A stretch of DNA of 64,000 nucleotides from Chrysogorgia sp. JL179-B06 (taxonomy: Eukaryota; Cnidaria; Anthozoa; Scleralcyonacea; Chrysogorgiidae), in assembly GCA_035772405.1 (NCBI GenBank), contig JAYKKM010000253.1:1407001-1471000 (forward strand), in the 5' to 3' direction. A program made the position numbers and the translations under genes. The notes beneath the pieces are model-generated. The model searched no databases. It had not been told where the DNA came from and saw nothing but the letters and a program-made list of their open reading frames with translations. Below, in pieces: positions 26,403-38,706 of this stretch. Position 1 is the stretch's first letter. Each line of letters starts with the position of its first letter.

Positions 26403-26740
26403 TATATGGCTTTTGGTTCATTTTGTTCTCTGTTTTTAACGTTGTTTGTCTTCAGATGTTGCCGTTTACCTAATACCTCTGAGCTTGTTGATTTCGCTTG
26501 ATGTTTACACGCGTTACTGGTCGTTAGGCATTCATTTTCTTCACTTATAGATAAACAGCTTTCAAGAAAAGCAGCACTAATGTTCCAGGACGCGTTATTG
26601 TTCGAACTTTTTCAACGAACTTACTCAAATCCTCTTTTATTTTCATCTAAATCAACTCAGAAATTTTCCCGCCAAAACTTACTTTTCCGGACCTCTCACG
26701 AACCAATCAGCGTGCGCCATCTTTTTTAGCCATATAATAA
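26403..26740. repeat. Interspersed repeat family, copy 1
   Basis: Begins ATATGGCTTTTGGTTCATTT and shares most of its length with 30447-30755 and 43210-43590. The shared open frame (SSLIDKQLSRKAALMFQDVL) is repeat sequence with no recognised domain. This copy has frame-breaking changes. Confidence 0.65.
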
Positions 26741-26838
26741 TGTATTATATTGCATTGCATTGTGTTGACAGTGCGTAACAATTTTCTCAAACCCAAACTC
26801 TAATCCTCGCTTTATCTTGGAATTAAATGTTAAATTAC

Positions 26839-26965
26839 CTCTTGTGGTATGGTGCCACTGGAGAGTTTCACCAACTTCTCGGCGGCAACTTTGCCTCCCT
26901 TGCATGTAACGGTAAATTCAACTTCATCGCCGATGGAAAGATCACCAATGTTCCCCTCGTACTCA
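26839..26965 (-). CDS. CSDE1: CSDE1/UNR exon (5' neighbour of the Polinton-bearing intron)
   Basis: Minus-strand exon of 127 bp. It follows a strong acceptor (atatttctttag), starts in phase with one base of a split codon, and ends at a GTAATT donor. It reads YEGNIGDLSIGDEVEFTV, then CKGGKVAAEKLVKLSSGTI, matching CSDE1 EFSGDVDSLELGDMVEYSL...NKVSAEKVNK. The intron after it, to 4079, is about 22.8 kb and holds the Polinton. Confidence 0.92.
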
Positions 26966-27047
26966 CTAAAGAAATATTCAAACGCGATTTATATTCCGTT
27001 TCAGAATCATCCTGCAATTTTATTATCATGAATTTTCCATATTGTTA

Positions 27048-27112
27048 AGTCAACTCGAGTGGGATTTAAACTCACATGAGTACTCAACATACCAGTTGAG
27101 CTACGAAGTCGA
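27048..27112 (-). repeat. tRNA-derived sequence (SINE remnant)
   Basis: On the minus strand, TTCGTAGCTCAACTGG resembles a tRNA box A, and GAGTTTAAATCCC a degenerate box B. Without proper acceptor pairing it is a SINE or tRNA pseudogene, not a functional tRNA. Confidence 0.5.
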
Positions 27113-27795
27113 CCTGTACGGGGACTTCCATTTGCTATTTGTTCTGGAGTCAAAATATTTTCCACAATTTTCTAATGAGTACTTGTTTGAAAATTATTTT
27201 CATTACTCTACCTTTGTTAAACTACTATTAGCGATTCCGACAAGCGTTTACTCTCTACTTACTCTCTACTTACTACAGTTTATCGACACTTGCGAATGTC
27301 TTTCATATTTACGCCTGGAAAATAACACGCGGGAACCAGCACGTGGGACACACTCGTGGCATTCACTTCTGTCATCTCAACACACAATCCAGGGAAAATG
27401 TATAGAAATCGGAGAAAAACTCTTCGAGTTCCAATGAGTAAGTTTATGGATACTTGTTTGCTTTTTCCATGTCATTAATCAATGTAAATCTTTATAATAC
27501 CATTTCCACTCAGCGTTGGTTCCCGCGTGTTATTTCCAAGGCGTAAATATGAAAGACATTTGCTAAGTGTCGATAAACTGTAGTAAGTAGAGAGTCTAGA
27601 AATTCGTTTTACGAACGATGGGAACGCTTGGCGGAATCGCTAATAGTACTTTAACAAAGGTATTGTATTTTGTATATTTTTTTTAGAGGTAGAGTGATGA
27701 AAATAATTTGAAACAAGTACTTATTAGAAAATTGTGGAAAATATTTTGACTCCAGTACAAATAGCAAATGGAAGTCCCCGTACAACTCCAGTACG
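27105..27795. repeat. Foldback element
   Basis: The left arm (GTACGGGGACTTCCATTTGC, near 27117) is matched by its reverse complement near 27775, and long arms continue through TTAGCGATTCC / GGAATCGCTAATAGTA near the centre. The centre contains duplicated, inverted CGCGTGTTATTTCCA-type sequence. No coding frame. Confidence 0.7.
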
Positions 27796-28343
27796 AATAG
27801 CCACTTCGTTAGAAAATATTGTATCCCGATATCTTGAATATTGGGATACAATATCTAAAATGCATGTTTTCCCCTAATCACTCCTTTTTAAATACAAGAA
27901 CTGTATATTACGCCAACAGTGATTTCTCCAAACAGTTAAGCGCTAGGCGTCTAAAATATTTTAAGTAATACATGCAATATTAGAGCTGTGGAATGACCTA
28001 TTTTTATGAAGGTACGTCACTGCGTTAATATATTTTAGCCTTTCCCAAAAATGATAAAAAAAACTCCAACTTCATCAACTGAAAAGGCTGTAGATAGTGT
28101 TTAGCATTGTTTAACATAAAAATAATACGTCATTGCACAGATACCTGACAGTGTATAGTCAATCAACAGCTATCTGTGTGAAGTCTCGCACTGAAAATTT
28201 CATTACTAAATGTCTCAAGATATCACAATCACAGAAATCGTGAAAACAGGGTATAAAGTTGCGGTTATCAATATTGTCAATATTGAAGAACATATGCAAC
28301 CTTTTTGGGTAAAATTTGTTTTTAGAGAAAGTACAAATAGTTA

Positions 28344-29096
28344 TGCACCAGTCAATTGAAACTACGGCCCCCCGACCCCCGGGGAATAGCGGGGCATTTA
28401 ACATTCCCTAGTGTTAATCCCCGGCTATTTCCCCCGCCACCGGTGGAACCCCCGGTGTTAAAAGCCCCGGTACCAAGGGGATCATTGAACCAAACTTTAA
28501 TAAAATATATCAAGATACAATATAAACAAATAAAATAATACGTAAATTTAACACGAAACGGGTATAGAAGTAATGCGAGCAACAAAGTCACAGCAACTTA
28601 CAACAAAATTTGATTTCAACACAGGTTGATTCTATTGTTTTATTGTTTTAATCAACCAATCACAAAACCTGTTCATATAGGTAGGTGGCGACACTTATTA
28701 TGTTAATTCGCAATATTGATAAATGTTATCTCAGGTCTTGCAAATTGAAATCAGATTTTGTTGCAAGTTGCTGCAATTTTGCTCCTCGTATTTCTTTACC
28801 TTAATAAACATGTGAAAGTTCAGTAAAAATTTGACAGTATAAACCGGAGTTTTAAATCCGCCATGTTGCCAATACGAGCGATTTTTATGATTTTTTTCAT
28901 TTGGACCCAGTCCTTCCTTACTATGGCCGAGCGTTAAATCCCCGCTACATTTCCCCGCTAAATTATTAACCTTGTTAAATGCCCCGTACCCCCGGGGAAA
29001 TGTGTTGTTAAATAGGCGTATTCCACGGCTATTTCCCCGTTAAAGCCCCGCTACGCCCCGGGGGTCGGGGGGCCGTAGTTTCAATTGACTGGTGCA
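28344..29096. mobile_element. Non-autonomous element with 41-bp TIRs
   Basis: Ends TGCACCAGTCAATTGAAACT and the exact reverse complement at the right. The TIRs run through a C/G-rich stretch (CCCCCCGACCCCCGGGG) of 41 bp. Flanked by TTA on both sides, a possible 3-bp target duplication. No transposase frame inside. It contains a piece related to 1650-1735 (AATCAACCAATCACAAAACC). Confidence 0.75.
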
Positions 29097-29735
29097 TTAT
29101 GTATGCAAAGTCTATAAATTACAAAAAATATATATATATTTTAAAGGTGCCGTCAAGTCCGTTCTGCGCATGTCCACGTATCTGTTTACATCGTTTGTTT
29201 ACATTGCATTATATAAACATTGAACATGAAGTATTGCGGATTTTTTTCCCACGCTTGAGCTTTTCCGCCGAAAAAGTGTGTTATAAGAAGCTGTTCTGTT
29301 CCTAAATGTTGATAATATATCAAACTACCACTCGCGCCTTCGCCACCTTTGACGAATACTCGCTTTCGAACTGTCGCAAATCTATTCCGTTAAAGTTTGT
29401 TGACATGTGGGGTCCCCAACGTTTGAAATGCAGTCCAGTCCGTTCTGCGCATGTGTGATACCTTTAATATTTTGACTATCGAGCCACCTTAACAGTATAG
29501 ATTAACAGTATATATTCCCTGATTAATAGTTGTCTTATGTTTTTATTCAAGGTTATGTTTCGTTTCGTACCGTAGCGGTATGTACTACCTATCTTATACT
29601 TAACTTCGTGTTTCCCTTATTGTTAGGATAAGATGCTGCACTTACCTATAGCGAAAGAAGACTTCTTTTTCGTGATCAGCCATCTCAAGAAATCCAAAAT
29701 TTTCTTTCAAGATAGCTACAAAACCCTGGAATTAA

Positions 29736-30262
29736 AGGGATATGGCAATATAGATTAACTTTGTCTCATTTGAAAGAACTCGTAAAATGGTATAAGAAGA
29801 CCTTTTACAATTTTTCTGTATCTTTCTTGGTTTTTGAAATATTTTAGATAATTATGACAAAAGACAATCCGCCATCTTGTTGTAATGTTTGACCTAATTA
29901 ACTAGGAAATTGGTGACGTCACAAACAGGGTAAACCTGATGAAACTACTCCATAGGTGACCGAATTTCCGCGGAAGGCTTTTTAAAATCTTGTGGGCCAA
30001 AAAAAAATGGAAATAGTGCAACATAATCGAGTTTCTGGCTCATAATGTCGTAAGGTTGGCAAGATAAAAATTTCACTTTACCCTACTTATGACGTCACAT
30101 GCATATCGAAAATAATTCCAAGATGGCGGACAGCACGCTGTCTTTAGTCAAATTATTTCGAAAACCAAAAAAAGATAAGGGAAAATTGTAAAAAGGTCTT
30201 GTTATACCATTTCACGAGTTCTTTCAAATGAGACAACGTTAATTTATATTGCCATGGTTTAA
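29736..30262. mobile_element. Palindromic MITE of the 'GAAAGAAC..TAAAATG' type
   Basis: Left TTTGAAAGAACTCGTAAAAT and right reverse complement ATTTCACGAGTTCTTTCAAA (one mismatch). The arms also share GATATGGCAATATAGATTAA-like ends. Related in layout to 34119-34482, 39455-39945, 45105-45900, 55370-56935 and 59336-59811. Confidence 0.65.
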
Positions 30263-30446
30263 TCACGAGCACGTAAAATAAATAATTGTTATTTCAGATT
30301 TTCAACGCTGCAGCCAGATGGAATATCAGAGAAAGTTTGATGCTACTAGTACTTAAAAGTTAAAGGGGTAGTAAGACCGAAAATCGTCCATCCAATTTTT
30401 ATTTTATCAATTAGTACTAAAAAATGAGGAAGAATAGCGTTCTTAC

Positions 30447-30755
30447 TTCAGATGTTGCCGTTTACCTTACCCCTGAGCTTGTTGATTTCGCTTCATGTTT
30501 ACACGCGTTACTGGTCGTTAGGCATTCATTTTCTTCACTTATAGATAAACAGCTTTCAAGAAAAGCAGCACTAATGTTCCAGGACGTGTTATTGTTCGAA
30601 CTTTTTCAACGAACATACTCAAATCCGCTTTTATTTTCATCTAAATCAACTCAGAAATTTTCCCGCCAAAACTTACCGGTCCGGAAAAAGGCGTGTTGCC
30701 CTCTCACAGCGCCGGGAGGACCAATCAGCGTGCGCCATCTTTCTTAGCCATATAA
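30447..30755. repeat. Interspersed repeat family, copy 2
   Basis: Near-identical to 26440-26735 and 43262-43590; begins TTCAGATGTTGCCGTTTACC. The 107-residue frame here is repeat-borne and not a recognised protein. Confidence 0.65.
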
Positions 30756-31083
30756 TAAAATAACTTAATCACTCTGAAGATGTTGCTGGGTGTAACGAAA
30801 CGTTAGTAAATATATTCGATTTTTTTATTGTCATGGTTTTTGCATTTGAAGATTTTAAGTTGGACTGTTATCTTTAATTTGAAGTAGCCACACAGTAACT
30901 AGTTTCGACGCTACAGTATAGCGTCTTCACCACGGATGAGCTGCATGGAAACGAGCAAGAAATCGAGTTGCGATAGAGTAACCAGGAGGAGGAATGCAAA
31001 GTCTATAATGACCATCATCCATGCATGTATCGAACTAATAACTAATATTTCGTTAAATGATGAGTCTAAATGATTTCGTTAAA

Positions 31084-31235
31084 TGATAGGGAGTGTGGGG
31101 GGGGAGTGTGGGGGAGGGAATGTGGGGGAGGGGGTGTGGGAGAGGGAGTGTGGGAGAGGGAGTGTGGGGGAGGGAGTGTGGGGAGGGAGTGTGGGGGAGG
31201 GAGTGTGGGGGAGGGGGTGTGGGAGAGAGTGAGAA
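31084..31235. repeat. G-rich minisatellite
   Basis: About 12 copies of an 11-13 bp unit of the type GAGTGTGGGGGAGG. The Pro/Ser and Gly/Glu frames on either strand are artefacts. Confidence 0.9.
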
Positions 31236-31689
31236 CTATCAGAAATGATATATAAAACAATCAGAATGCCGAATTTGTAATAGACCACTAGTTGCTTGAT
31301 ACTAATTGTCGATAGATATCGAATAGCAGTAGGTGACACGATAAAGCTAAGTTTTTCGTAAAAAAAACAATGCTTTTGTTTCGTTTTCGTAATAATTTTG
31401 AAGAAATGGCGAACATAAGTTTATTTTTACTAAACAATCGATCACCTCATAAATTTCTAGCTCATAATCTAATTTCTATATATATATATGTGTATATATA
31501 TATACTCACGAAGTACTTCATATCGCTATTTCGCTTCTTCACGACAATATTCACGGCCGTTTTGTGTTCTGTTCGTTCACTCTTTGAAATCTGAAAGTCG
31601 ACCTATCACAAAATGTACAATTAGTTCCAGTTTTAAGAATCAACCTCAGGGGAATACAGATAAATAAAAGTTTATTAACGCTATGATTT

Positions 31690-31880
31690 TCGTATGGGAA
31701 ATAAATAACAAATAGAAATAAAAATAAAAATAAAATAAAATAAAATAACATAACAAATAAAAATATAAAATATATTATAAATTATAAATAAATTATAAAT
31801 AAATTATAAATAAATTTATAAATAAATTATAAATAAATTATAAAATAACAACTAAAAATAAATAACAAATAGCAAAAGTC
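31690..31880. repeat. A/T-rich simple repeats
   Basis: Tandem AAATAAAAATAAAATAAAAT and then AATAAATTATAAATAAATTA units. No gene. Confidence 0.85.
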
Positions 31881-32039
31881 ACGCAAAGCAAAGCAATGAT
31901 GCGAATATAAAATGTGGCGTGAGATTTAGGTCCAAAGTATTCAAATAAAATAAATTAATTACACTTTCAAAGTTGCTGACCTAAATTTTATCAACCGTGT
32001 AATATTCTATTTACAACTGAAAGGAAATTTGCAAGCTGT

Positions 32040-32385
32040 ATATGTTAGAAGTTCAATGATATACGGTAGTGAAACATGGCCAGTCAAGGAAGATGTTAAA
32101 AGACTTGAACGCACTGATTAGATGGATCTGTAATTCAACAGTGAGAGACAGGAAGACATCAGAAGAGTTAAGAGGTCGTTTGGGACTGGTTGATATCAGG
32201 GGTGTTATCTGTGAGAGTAGACTGGGTTGGTCTGTAACGTGCAGAGGATGGGCCAAGACATTGATTTAGATATGCCTGGAAGAAATGGGAGCAAGTTGTG
32301 AAAACAGATTTGGAGAAGAAAGGTTTGCGTAAGGATTGCATTAGATCATGCTACATGGAAGGTTGCTATGATGTAAGACACGGCT
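32040..32385 (+). pseudogene. LINE (RTE/craft-like) C-terminal fragment with frameshifts
   Basis: IYGSETWPVKEDVKRLERTD, then (after a stop and frame changes) RKTSEELRGRLGLVDIRGVI and ESRLGWSV, the standard tail after the RT domain of many invertebrate endonuclease-RTs. Several stops and shifts; dead copy. Confidence 0.65.
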
Positions 32386-32667
32386 AACCCGAGCAAACAT
32401 GGAACATCGCCATTAAAACTGCCGCGAAGCGTGAGTGTGTCTACCGGTAAACAACAGTAAATATTGGAAGGAAAGATAAATTGAATTGGGTTTGACGAGA
32501 AATTATTATTTCGAAAGACAGGGAATGGAATATTTGGAGTGGTAGCGCGGATGTAATTGTTTGTTCCTTTGGGAAACAGCCCAGTCCAAGAAATTTAAGA
32601 CAGAAATGTAGCCTGCGGTCCTTTTGTCTAGCGCGAAGCAGAAAAGTGAAACGTTCAAGCACGCACG

Positions 32668-32668
<1 letters not shown>

Positions 32669-32706
<38 letters not shown>
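32669..32706. repeat. (AATC)n microsatellite
   Basis: About nine copies of CAAT/AATC in a row. Confidence 0.95.
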
Positions 32707-33470
32707 GATCACACGACGACTATACTGGCTACCGCAAGCAGTAGCCACAAAAACTAAATCCAGGAAAGTGGAGTATTTTTAGTATGTCACTCTAGCTAGA
32801 ATCTTCAAACTAGCAAAAGGCAGTAAAAGTGATGTGACTTGTCAATACAAAACCCTCAACTTCCGACCTTGCAACATAAAATCCTTAAGGTAGCAAAAGG
32901 GCTTCCAAGATCAAAAGGGGGGGAATGTGTATGAGAGTGGTGCTCACTAGCGTAGCTAGGATGATGTTGGTGAGTTTGAATCATACATCACTGACTAAAA
33001 ATGTCAAACTTTTGCCTATTGTTTTCAGCTATTTACCAGAATGCATTTTTCAACAAATTTGCCATTTTCCAAACACTATTTTCCAAACAAAATTTTCACC
33101 ACAGCCTCCTAACAGGAATATCTAGGGAATTGTGGTAGGAATTTTGAATCTGATTCATACTTGTTGAATTATCTGACATAATTAATATAATTTAGGTGGT
33201 GGAAATTAAAAAAAAAGAAAAAAGCATGTCAGAAAATAGCTGAAAGTTTATATTGAAAATGCTACCACCAGAATATGCCTTAGTATATAAGCTATAAACT
33301 CAGAAACTTTCAGGACCTTATCTCTAAAACTGCCTGATAAATCTTGTTTGAAGTATATCCCGATTTTGACCAATCGGCGGCCATTTCGTCACCTAATTAG
33401 CATAATTTATGCAAACTTTTTGTGTGGAAATATTATTTGTCATATGTTCTATCAAATGGTTGTAAGGGTT
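32707..33470. other. Intron sequence, nothing recognised
   Basis: No exon, RNA or element border that I can support. A GGGGGG run lies near 32920. Confidence 0.35.
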
Positions 33471-33489
33471 AATTGTTATATTGTATGGT

Positions 33490-33755
33490 ATTAAAAATGT
33501 ATTCAGAGGGATCTTGCTACCTTAAGCTGCTAAGAAATAAAAATATTATTATTCTGAAACCTGACAAAGGAAATGGAGTAGTCATTATTGATAGAATTAT
33601 TATTAACGACCAATCAAAATTTCGAAAGCTAGATAAAGATCCGAAATTACTAAGAGAAGGACAACTACAACGATTTATCCGACAACTAAATAAGAACAAA
33701 ATAATTAATGACGAAGTTTACAATGCAAGAGCTTCCCAACCAGCTTCGTGACGCC
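33490..33755 (+). pseudogene. Penelope-like element RT fragment (N-terminal part)
   Basis: The frame reads LLRNKNIIILKPDKGNGVVI then FRKLDKDPKLLREGQLQRFI, matching the conserved start of the RT of Penelope-like elements (KPDKGNGVVI.dr, then EG.LQR.lr.L). The frame is lost after about 33750. The endonuclease end of a PLE lies at 38889-39170 on the same strand, but they need not be one copy. Confidence 0.7.
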
Positions 33756-34118
33756 GAATTGGAATCCGATACTGTGCCGAATGAATCCGTACTGTAACGA
33801 TTGCTTTCCGATTGCTAACACCACAGCGAGCGAACGGGTGAGTGACACAATCGTCCCACTCCAATAACTCGTTTCTATATGTTTCTATGTATCAGATTTG
33901 TTTATCGATTTATGTATCAGATCCGATTATGATCGATTTAGTTCGATTCATGTATCAGATTCGGTCACAATCGACTCCGTGGAAACAATCGTGCTTGGGA
34001 CAGAGAAATTGTATTTTCGACAAGCGCCAAAGGAATATAAATTAATATTTTAATCTGGAAAATTCCTTATCAATATTAAAATATTTTCAAATCTTTTTGT
34101 TTTTCAAATCTTTTTGTT

Positions 34119-34482
34119 TTCAAGTGTTTATGTAAATGAGATGGTCTCTGACGTCAGGTGTGGGGTAGAGAAGTTTCACACATTAGAATATGAGTTCCAT
34201 CTTCACGTTTGTTTCACAAATTTACTTGAAAATGTGCGTATAATAACTCCTCATGATAATGAACGTTGTAAACTTAGCAATCACTGAGATATAAGACAAT
34301 TTTTAATGAGTGAAAATTCTCTACCCTGCACCTGACGTCAGAGACCATCTCATTTACATATCAAACAAACTGAAATATTTCATAAACGAAGTAAAATATG
34401 GGAAAGTTGTAAAATATGTTACTCTATCATTTTACGAGTTCTTTCATAATAGACAAACTTAATTTTTGTTGCCAATGTCCTT
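34119..34482. mobile_element. Palindromic MITE, partly truncated
   Basis: TTTATGTAAATGAGATGGTC and its reverse complement (CATCTCATTTACATATC near 34345) frame a GACGTCA-containing core. The right arm ends ATTTTACGAGTTCTTTCATA, then TTGCCAATGTCCTTTAA. Same family as 59336-59811. Confidence 0.6.
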
Positions 34483-34504
34483 TAAGCATTGATGAGGTAC
34501 CTAC

Positions 34505-34613
34505 CTGATCTCCGTATCTAGGCATTGTCCTTGGATCAGCGTCACTCGAAATGAAAGGCAAGTAGGTCTTCTCATCTTCAATATAAGCAACAATCAAACC
34601 AGACTCACTATCC
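34505..34613 (-). CDS. CSDE1: CSDE1/UNR exon
   Basis: Minus-strand exon of 109 bp with acceptor ttgtag and donor GTAGGT; the first base completes a split codon. It reads SGLIVAYIEDEKTYLPF and ends PRYGDQ, corresponding to CSDE1 DGIIAYDDCGVKLTIAF...PQIGDK. Phase shows that an exon of length 3n+2 must precede it (between 34614 and 37170); that exon was not found. Confidence 0.82.
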
Positions 34614-34737
34614 CTACAACAACAGTAAAGAAACGTTATACATAATAAGTAGCTTATCAGTTCGAAATTTTTATAAAAGGCGATATCTCGAGTTGACTAT
34701 CGTCTCATCGCCACCTCGGCCCTGTGATGCGATTAAG

Positions 34738-35337
34738 TAGACTTAAAGAGTGAGTGTCAGGGTAGTGCTTTGCGCGCTTGTTTTCTTCTTGGCGGCCATT
34801 TTATGCAGGGACGCCTATTTCAGTTCACAAACGAATCCGTCGATATTTGATCAATCCTTCTTATAAATTATCCATTTTCAAGTTTTCTAAGAAGTAAATA
34901 TACCTGAGTGATCAATTATTGTGATATTTTTCGTAAAATTGATCATTTACTATAGTAATCTTTTCGATACATAGAACCTACTACGAGCGCTTCGACTCCG
35001 AAGTTTGATGAGTGACTAGTAAAGAAATATATTTCTTCTGATGTTTTGTTCATTTGAATTTGCAAAAATTCAGGAACTAAAGCCATCCGGGCCAGCTTGT
35101 TCGTCAGAAACGGCGTTGCCCGCAGTGGTTCACAAACAAGCGAACCGCAACTGTTCAAATCGTCTTGAACATTAACTTCATAACACCCCAAAGTCAGGAT
35201 CGGACTCATTTCAAAAAAATCTAAAGTTCACATGCAAATTATAGTTCTAACGATGCGATGCACTGCAATCAATTCGTACGAAAACAAAAACACAAGCGCG
35301 CAAAGCACTACCCTGACACTCACTCTTAAAGTGCCTA
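34738..35337. mobile_element. Inverted-repeat element (MITE-like)
   Basis: Left AAGAGTGAGTGTCAGGGTAG, right reverse complement CTACCCTGACACTCACTCTT, then AAAGTGCC. TIRs continue through GTGCTTTGCGCGC. An 88-residue minus frame inside has no recognised domain. A related element is at 53893-54208. Confidence 0.7.
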
Positions 35338-35714
35338 TACAGCCCTTTCGTTTTTTAGTTATCTGTATAGAAGATGAAAAATAGTTGATAAGTTAATTTA
35401 TAGTTTTTGATTTGGACTTTTCGTTTAGAAGATATCACTCTTTATACATTGCTATTTATATAAAAAAGCCGCTAATTAGAAAGGCCTGGAACGAGCCACA
35501 CTGTGACGTCATTTAAGAGACGAATGTGTGTTTTGCCTTGGGGAACTTGTAAACACTGTATTAAACATTTTTCTATCTATCTAATAGAATAACTAACGAA
35601 GACATGAAGTGAACCATTACTTCATTGTCGAATTCCCAATACCATTAATAGCAACTCACAAAGTTTTATTCCATTTCAACTTGTCTCGGTAGCCAAGTGA
35701 TAGCATGGCATTAC

Positions 35715-35850
35715 GGTTGATTAGTGATTAAATGTCCCTCAAGCCTCGGGAGGTTTAGTAAAAGTCCCTCGGGCTTCGCCCTCGTGACGTTTACTAAACC
35801 TCCCTCGGCTTTCAGGTACATTTAATCACTAATCAACCTCAATGCCATGC
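35715..35850. repeat. Foldback repeat
   Basis: ATTAGTGATTAAATGTCCCTC at the left pairs with its reverse complement near 35830, around GGGAGGTTTAGTAAA / TTTACTAAACCTCCC. Confidence 0.7.
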
Positions 35851-36206
35851 TATTACTTATAATTATTGTTAATAATATTTACCTTTCTCGATCGCCCTTC
35901 CTCGGACTTCGTCCCAACCAAAGCGAAGGCTCGCGGTCAATTTGTCCCGTGTAGCAATTTTCACTCATTGGCTTGAAAGACGAAAAAATACAACAATTTC
36001 CGTCAGTTTTTTTTTTACAATAGAGCCCGCAACACTATTTGTTATAAGTTGGATAACAAGCTTGGGTTTTCATTGTTGAAGTCCACCATGTTATTGCGAC
36101 GGATTCGGGACTGCCAGTGAGGCCCACGAAACGTGAGTCACTAACAATCAATCTTTATCAACAATGTAACAACATAGACGACAAACCTCAAACGTTTACT
36201 TAAGAT

Positions 36207-36705
36207 TATAAAATAACCGGAAGTAAATGAGCGACAACACGCCGTCTGATTGGTTACTGAGCTCAAAAACCGTGCATTATAACTCAATAAAGCATAAGCT
36301 GACGTAATTCCTCGCGTAGATTTTGTCGTTTTTGACGGATTAAGAAAGTCAAAAAATACCTGGATACAAAGCTAATCAAGGTACTAACACAACATAATGT
36401 TTTAACTGCAACGTTGAGTGCATTTTCATCGCTAAAATCGCCAACGTGTTTTCATCAAAGGCTTCCTAGCAACGTGCGTTATGTGCTAGCAACGTCTCTT
36501 ATAACAGGTAAATCTACATTTTTCATGGCTTCATTGTTAATTTAATGGTGTTTTTTATAAAAGAAAAAACAACTTTGTCTTGTGTGATTATCGAGTTATA
36601 ATGGCACTCGAGAAGCTACTAAAGCCTCGTGTTTTACACGCATCTCTCGTGCCATTATAACTCGATAATCACACGTGACACGTTTTTTATTTCTTAATTA
36701 AAGTT
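36207..36705. repeat. Interspersed repeat, copy 1 of 2
   Basis: Begins AAATAACCGGAAGTAAATGA; nearly the same sequence occurs at 44418-44935. It ends in a palindrome around GATTATCGAGTTATAATGGC / GCCATTATAACTCGATAATC. Confidence 0.7.
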
Positions 36706-37170
36706 CCTATACGGGGTTTGGGATTTTACATATTTGTGACTTCTGGATTCTCCCGAGAAGAATTGTAAAATATCTTGTCGTACAAAAGTTTAATCTTAAT
36801 GGGGCTTTTTCGCTGTTAACGTTGGTGATTTTGACGATTTTTCCATTATGGCCGCGTTAGAAGAAACCTGGAGACTAGTTGCCGGAAGTGACGTTAAACC
36901 AGGTACACACTGTAAACATATCAAACATATCAAAATTTCTTTAATAACATAAAACCGAACTGGAGAATAGCGAGTCGAAAGAATAAGATAAGCTTTATTT
37001 TCATATCAAACACTCATATTATCTGAACCATTCACATCCTTTGCCCAAACACAGAACAAATGTGATTCGTGACATAATTACCGTATTTACATAGCCTCGT
37101 GTGAACACGGCGATTAGCCAATCACAGCGTGTGTATGAAGCCAACTATTTTATGAACCATCAGCAAATAC

Positions 37171-37239
37171 CTTGAGATTGATCGTTCCCCTCGGAAGAAC
37201 CCTCACACGAATAGCATGAAGCCTCTCTGATCCCTGATC
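37171..37239 (-). CDS. CSDE1: CSDE1/UNR exon
   Basis: Minus-strand exon of 23 codons, acceptor tctag and donor GTATTT. It reads LHAIRVRVLPRGTINLK, the equivalent of CSDE1 NHAIRIKKLPKGTVSF. Phase 0 on both sides, continuous with the exon at 38707-38754. Confidence 0.87.
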
Positions 37240-37299
37240 CTAGAGTGAATGATAAATTTGACACTTGAATACGCGAAGTGCCTGGGAGATTACTAGAAA

Positions 37300-37495
37300 A
37301 AGTGTTTATATATATAAACATTTTATATATATATACTGTTTAAATATATATAATTATAAATAATTATAATTATAATTATAATTATAATTATTATTATAAT
37401 TATAATTATAATTATTATAATTATAATTATTATAATTATAATTATAATTATAATTATAATTATAATAATAATTATTATTATTATTATTATTCGTC
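37300..37495. repeat. (TATAAT)n-type AT satellite
   Basis: ATATATATAAAC and long ATTATAATTATA runs; simple-sequence DNA with strong hairpin potential. Confidence 0.9.
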
Positions 37496-38706
37496 AAATC
37501 TGCGACTCAAATTTTTGTGAGTAATATAGGCTCGACGGATCTTTCTCGGGAGTTTACTATGTAAGAGTTGTTTCGACTCTCCTTGCTCATAGTGGTCAAA
37601 TAGTGGTCAAAGGATGAGAGCCAATGAGAGTTCGTAGACGAGAGTTGATGTGTATGAGATTTCTTTCGACTCTTGCTTTTCGAGTGGACCAGTATGTCGA
37701 CCGAGATAGAGCTCACATTGATTCCCAACAGAATTTGAACCACTTCAAAGATGACGAGGGCTGATAAGAGTGTCGAGAATTGGTTGGCAAATGGGAGCGT
37801 CGATTGCAACACTCATCAACGCTCACCAACTTATCATTGGATTAAGGTATTTGCACTGGCAAAAAAATATTTTTTTTGAAAATATTTTTTTTCTCCTATA
37901 TTATAAGTATTATATAGCTAATTTTTCTTAAGACAGTAGCTTAAATACTAAAAAACGCTGAAGAAAATGGACGATTTTACACGGAATTTACCGGAAGTTG
38001 GCGATTTCGACGATCTGAAGATTCGGTCGGTTGCTATCTGCGAGGTCTAGGACAGCGGCAATCCAACCAAAATGGCGGATTTAAAAGGAAATACACAGAA
38101 CGAAGAACTTATCACATAAATATGCTATTTTAAATGAATTTCTAGAAACCAATACCGACAATTCTATCTCAAAGATCATAAGCATTCATCAATCGCATTT
38201 TCCGAAATAACAAGAGACTCAATCTCCACGAAACTTGATCATGAAACGACATGATGACGATAAAATATGTGCAAATATCGAATTAGTTACACTTTGAAAA
38301 ATGGTCAACAGTTGTTCATTTAAAAAAATAGCGATAACTCGGGAACTATTCCAAATTATATGTTACCTAAGCACAGTTTTACTCGTTGTAACAATGTATT
38401 TAAGATTCGCTTTTCATTTTATGAAAAATCTTGATACAATTTGGCAAAAATTAAATTATTTAAAAAAGGCTTGTCGACAATTTTCTCCAATTAAAGCACT
38501 ACACTGGTACAATCTTCAAATTTAATATATAAAATGGTCCTAAATATGTATGTGAATGACCAGAGAAAGTTTGACAGAATTCATTGAATCTTCGTTATAA
38601 TTTCCCAATGTCAAAAATGACACATTTTGCCTTAAGGTAAAAGGACGGCATCACTTCAGAACTAATTGTGCACGTTTATAAATAGTAAAAAGTAAACATG
38701 TATTAC

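Noticed and set aside
30424..30747. 107-codon frame shared by three repeat copies
   Set aside because: Conserved because the repeat is conserved; the frame is broken in the copy at 26403 and no domain is recognised.
31066..31339. Pro/Ser-rich and Gly/Glu-rich frames
   Set aside because: Translation of a G-rich minisatellite.
36848..36902. Exon-like plus-strand start MAALEETWRLVAGSDVKP followed by GTACAC
   Set aside because: No homology that I recognise and no downstream exon; too little to call a nested gene.
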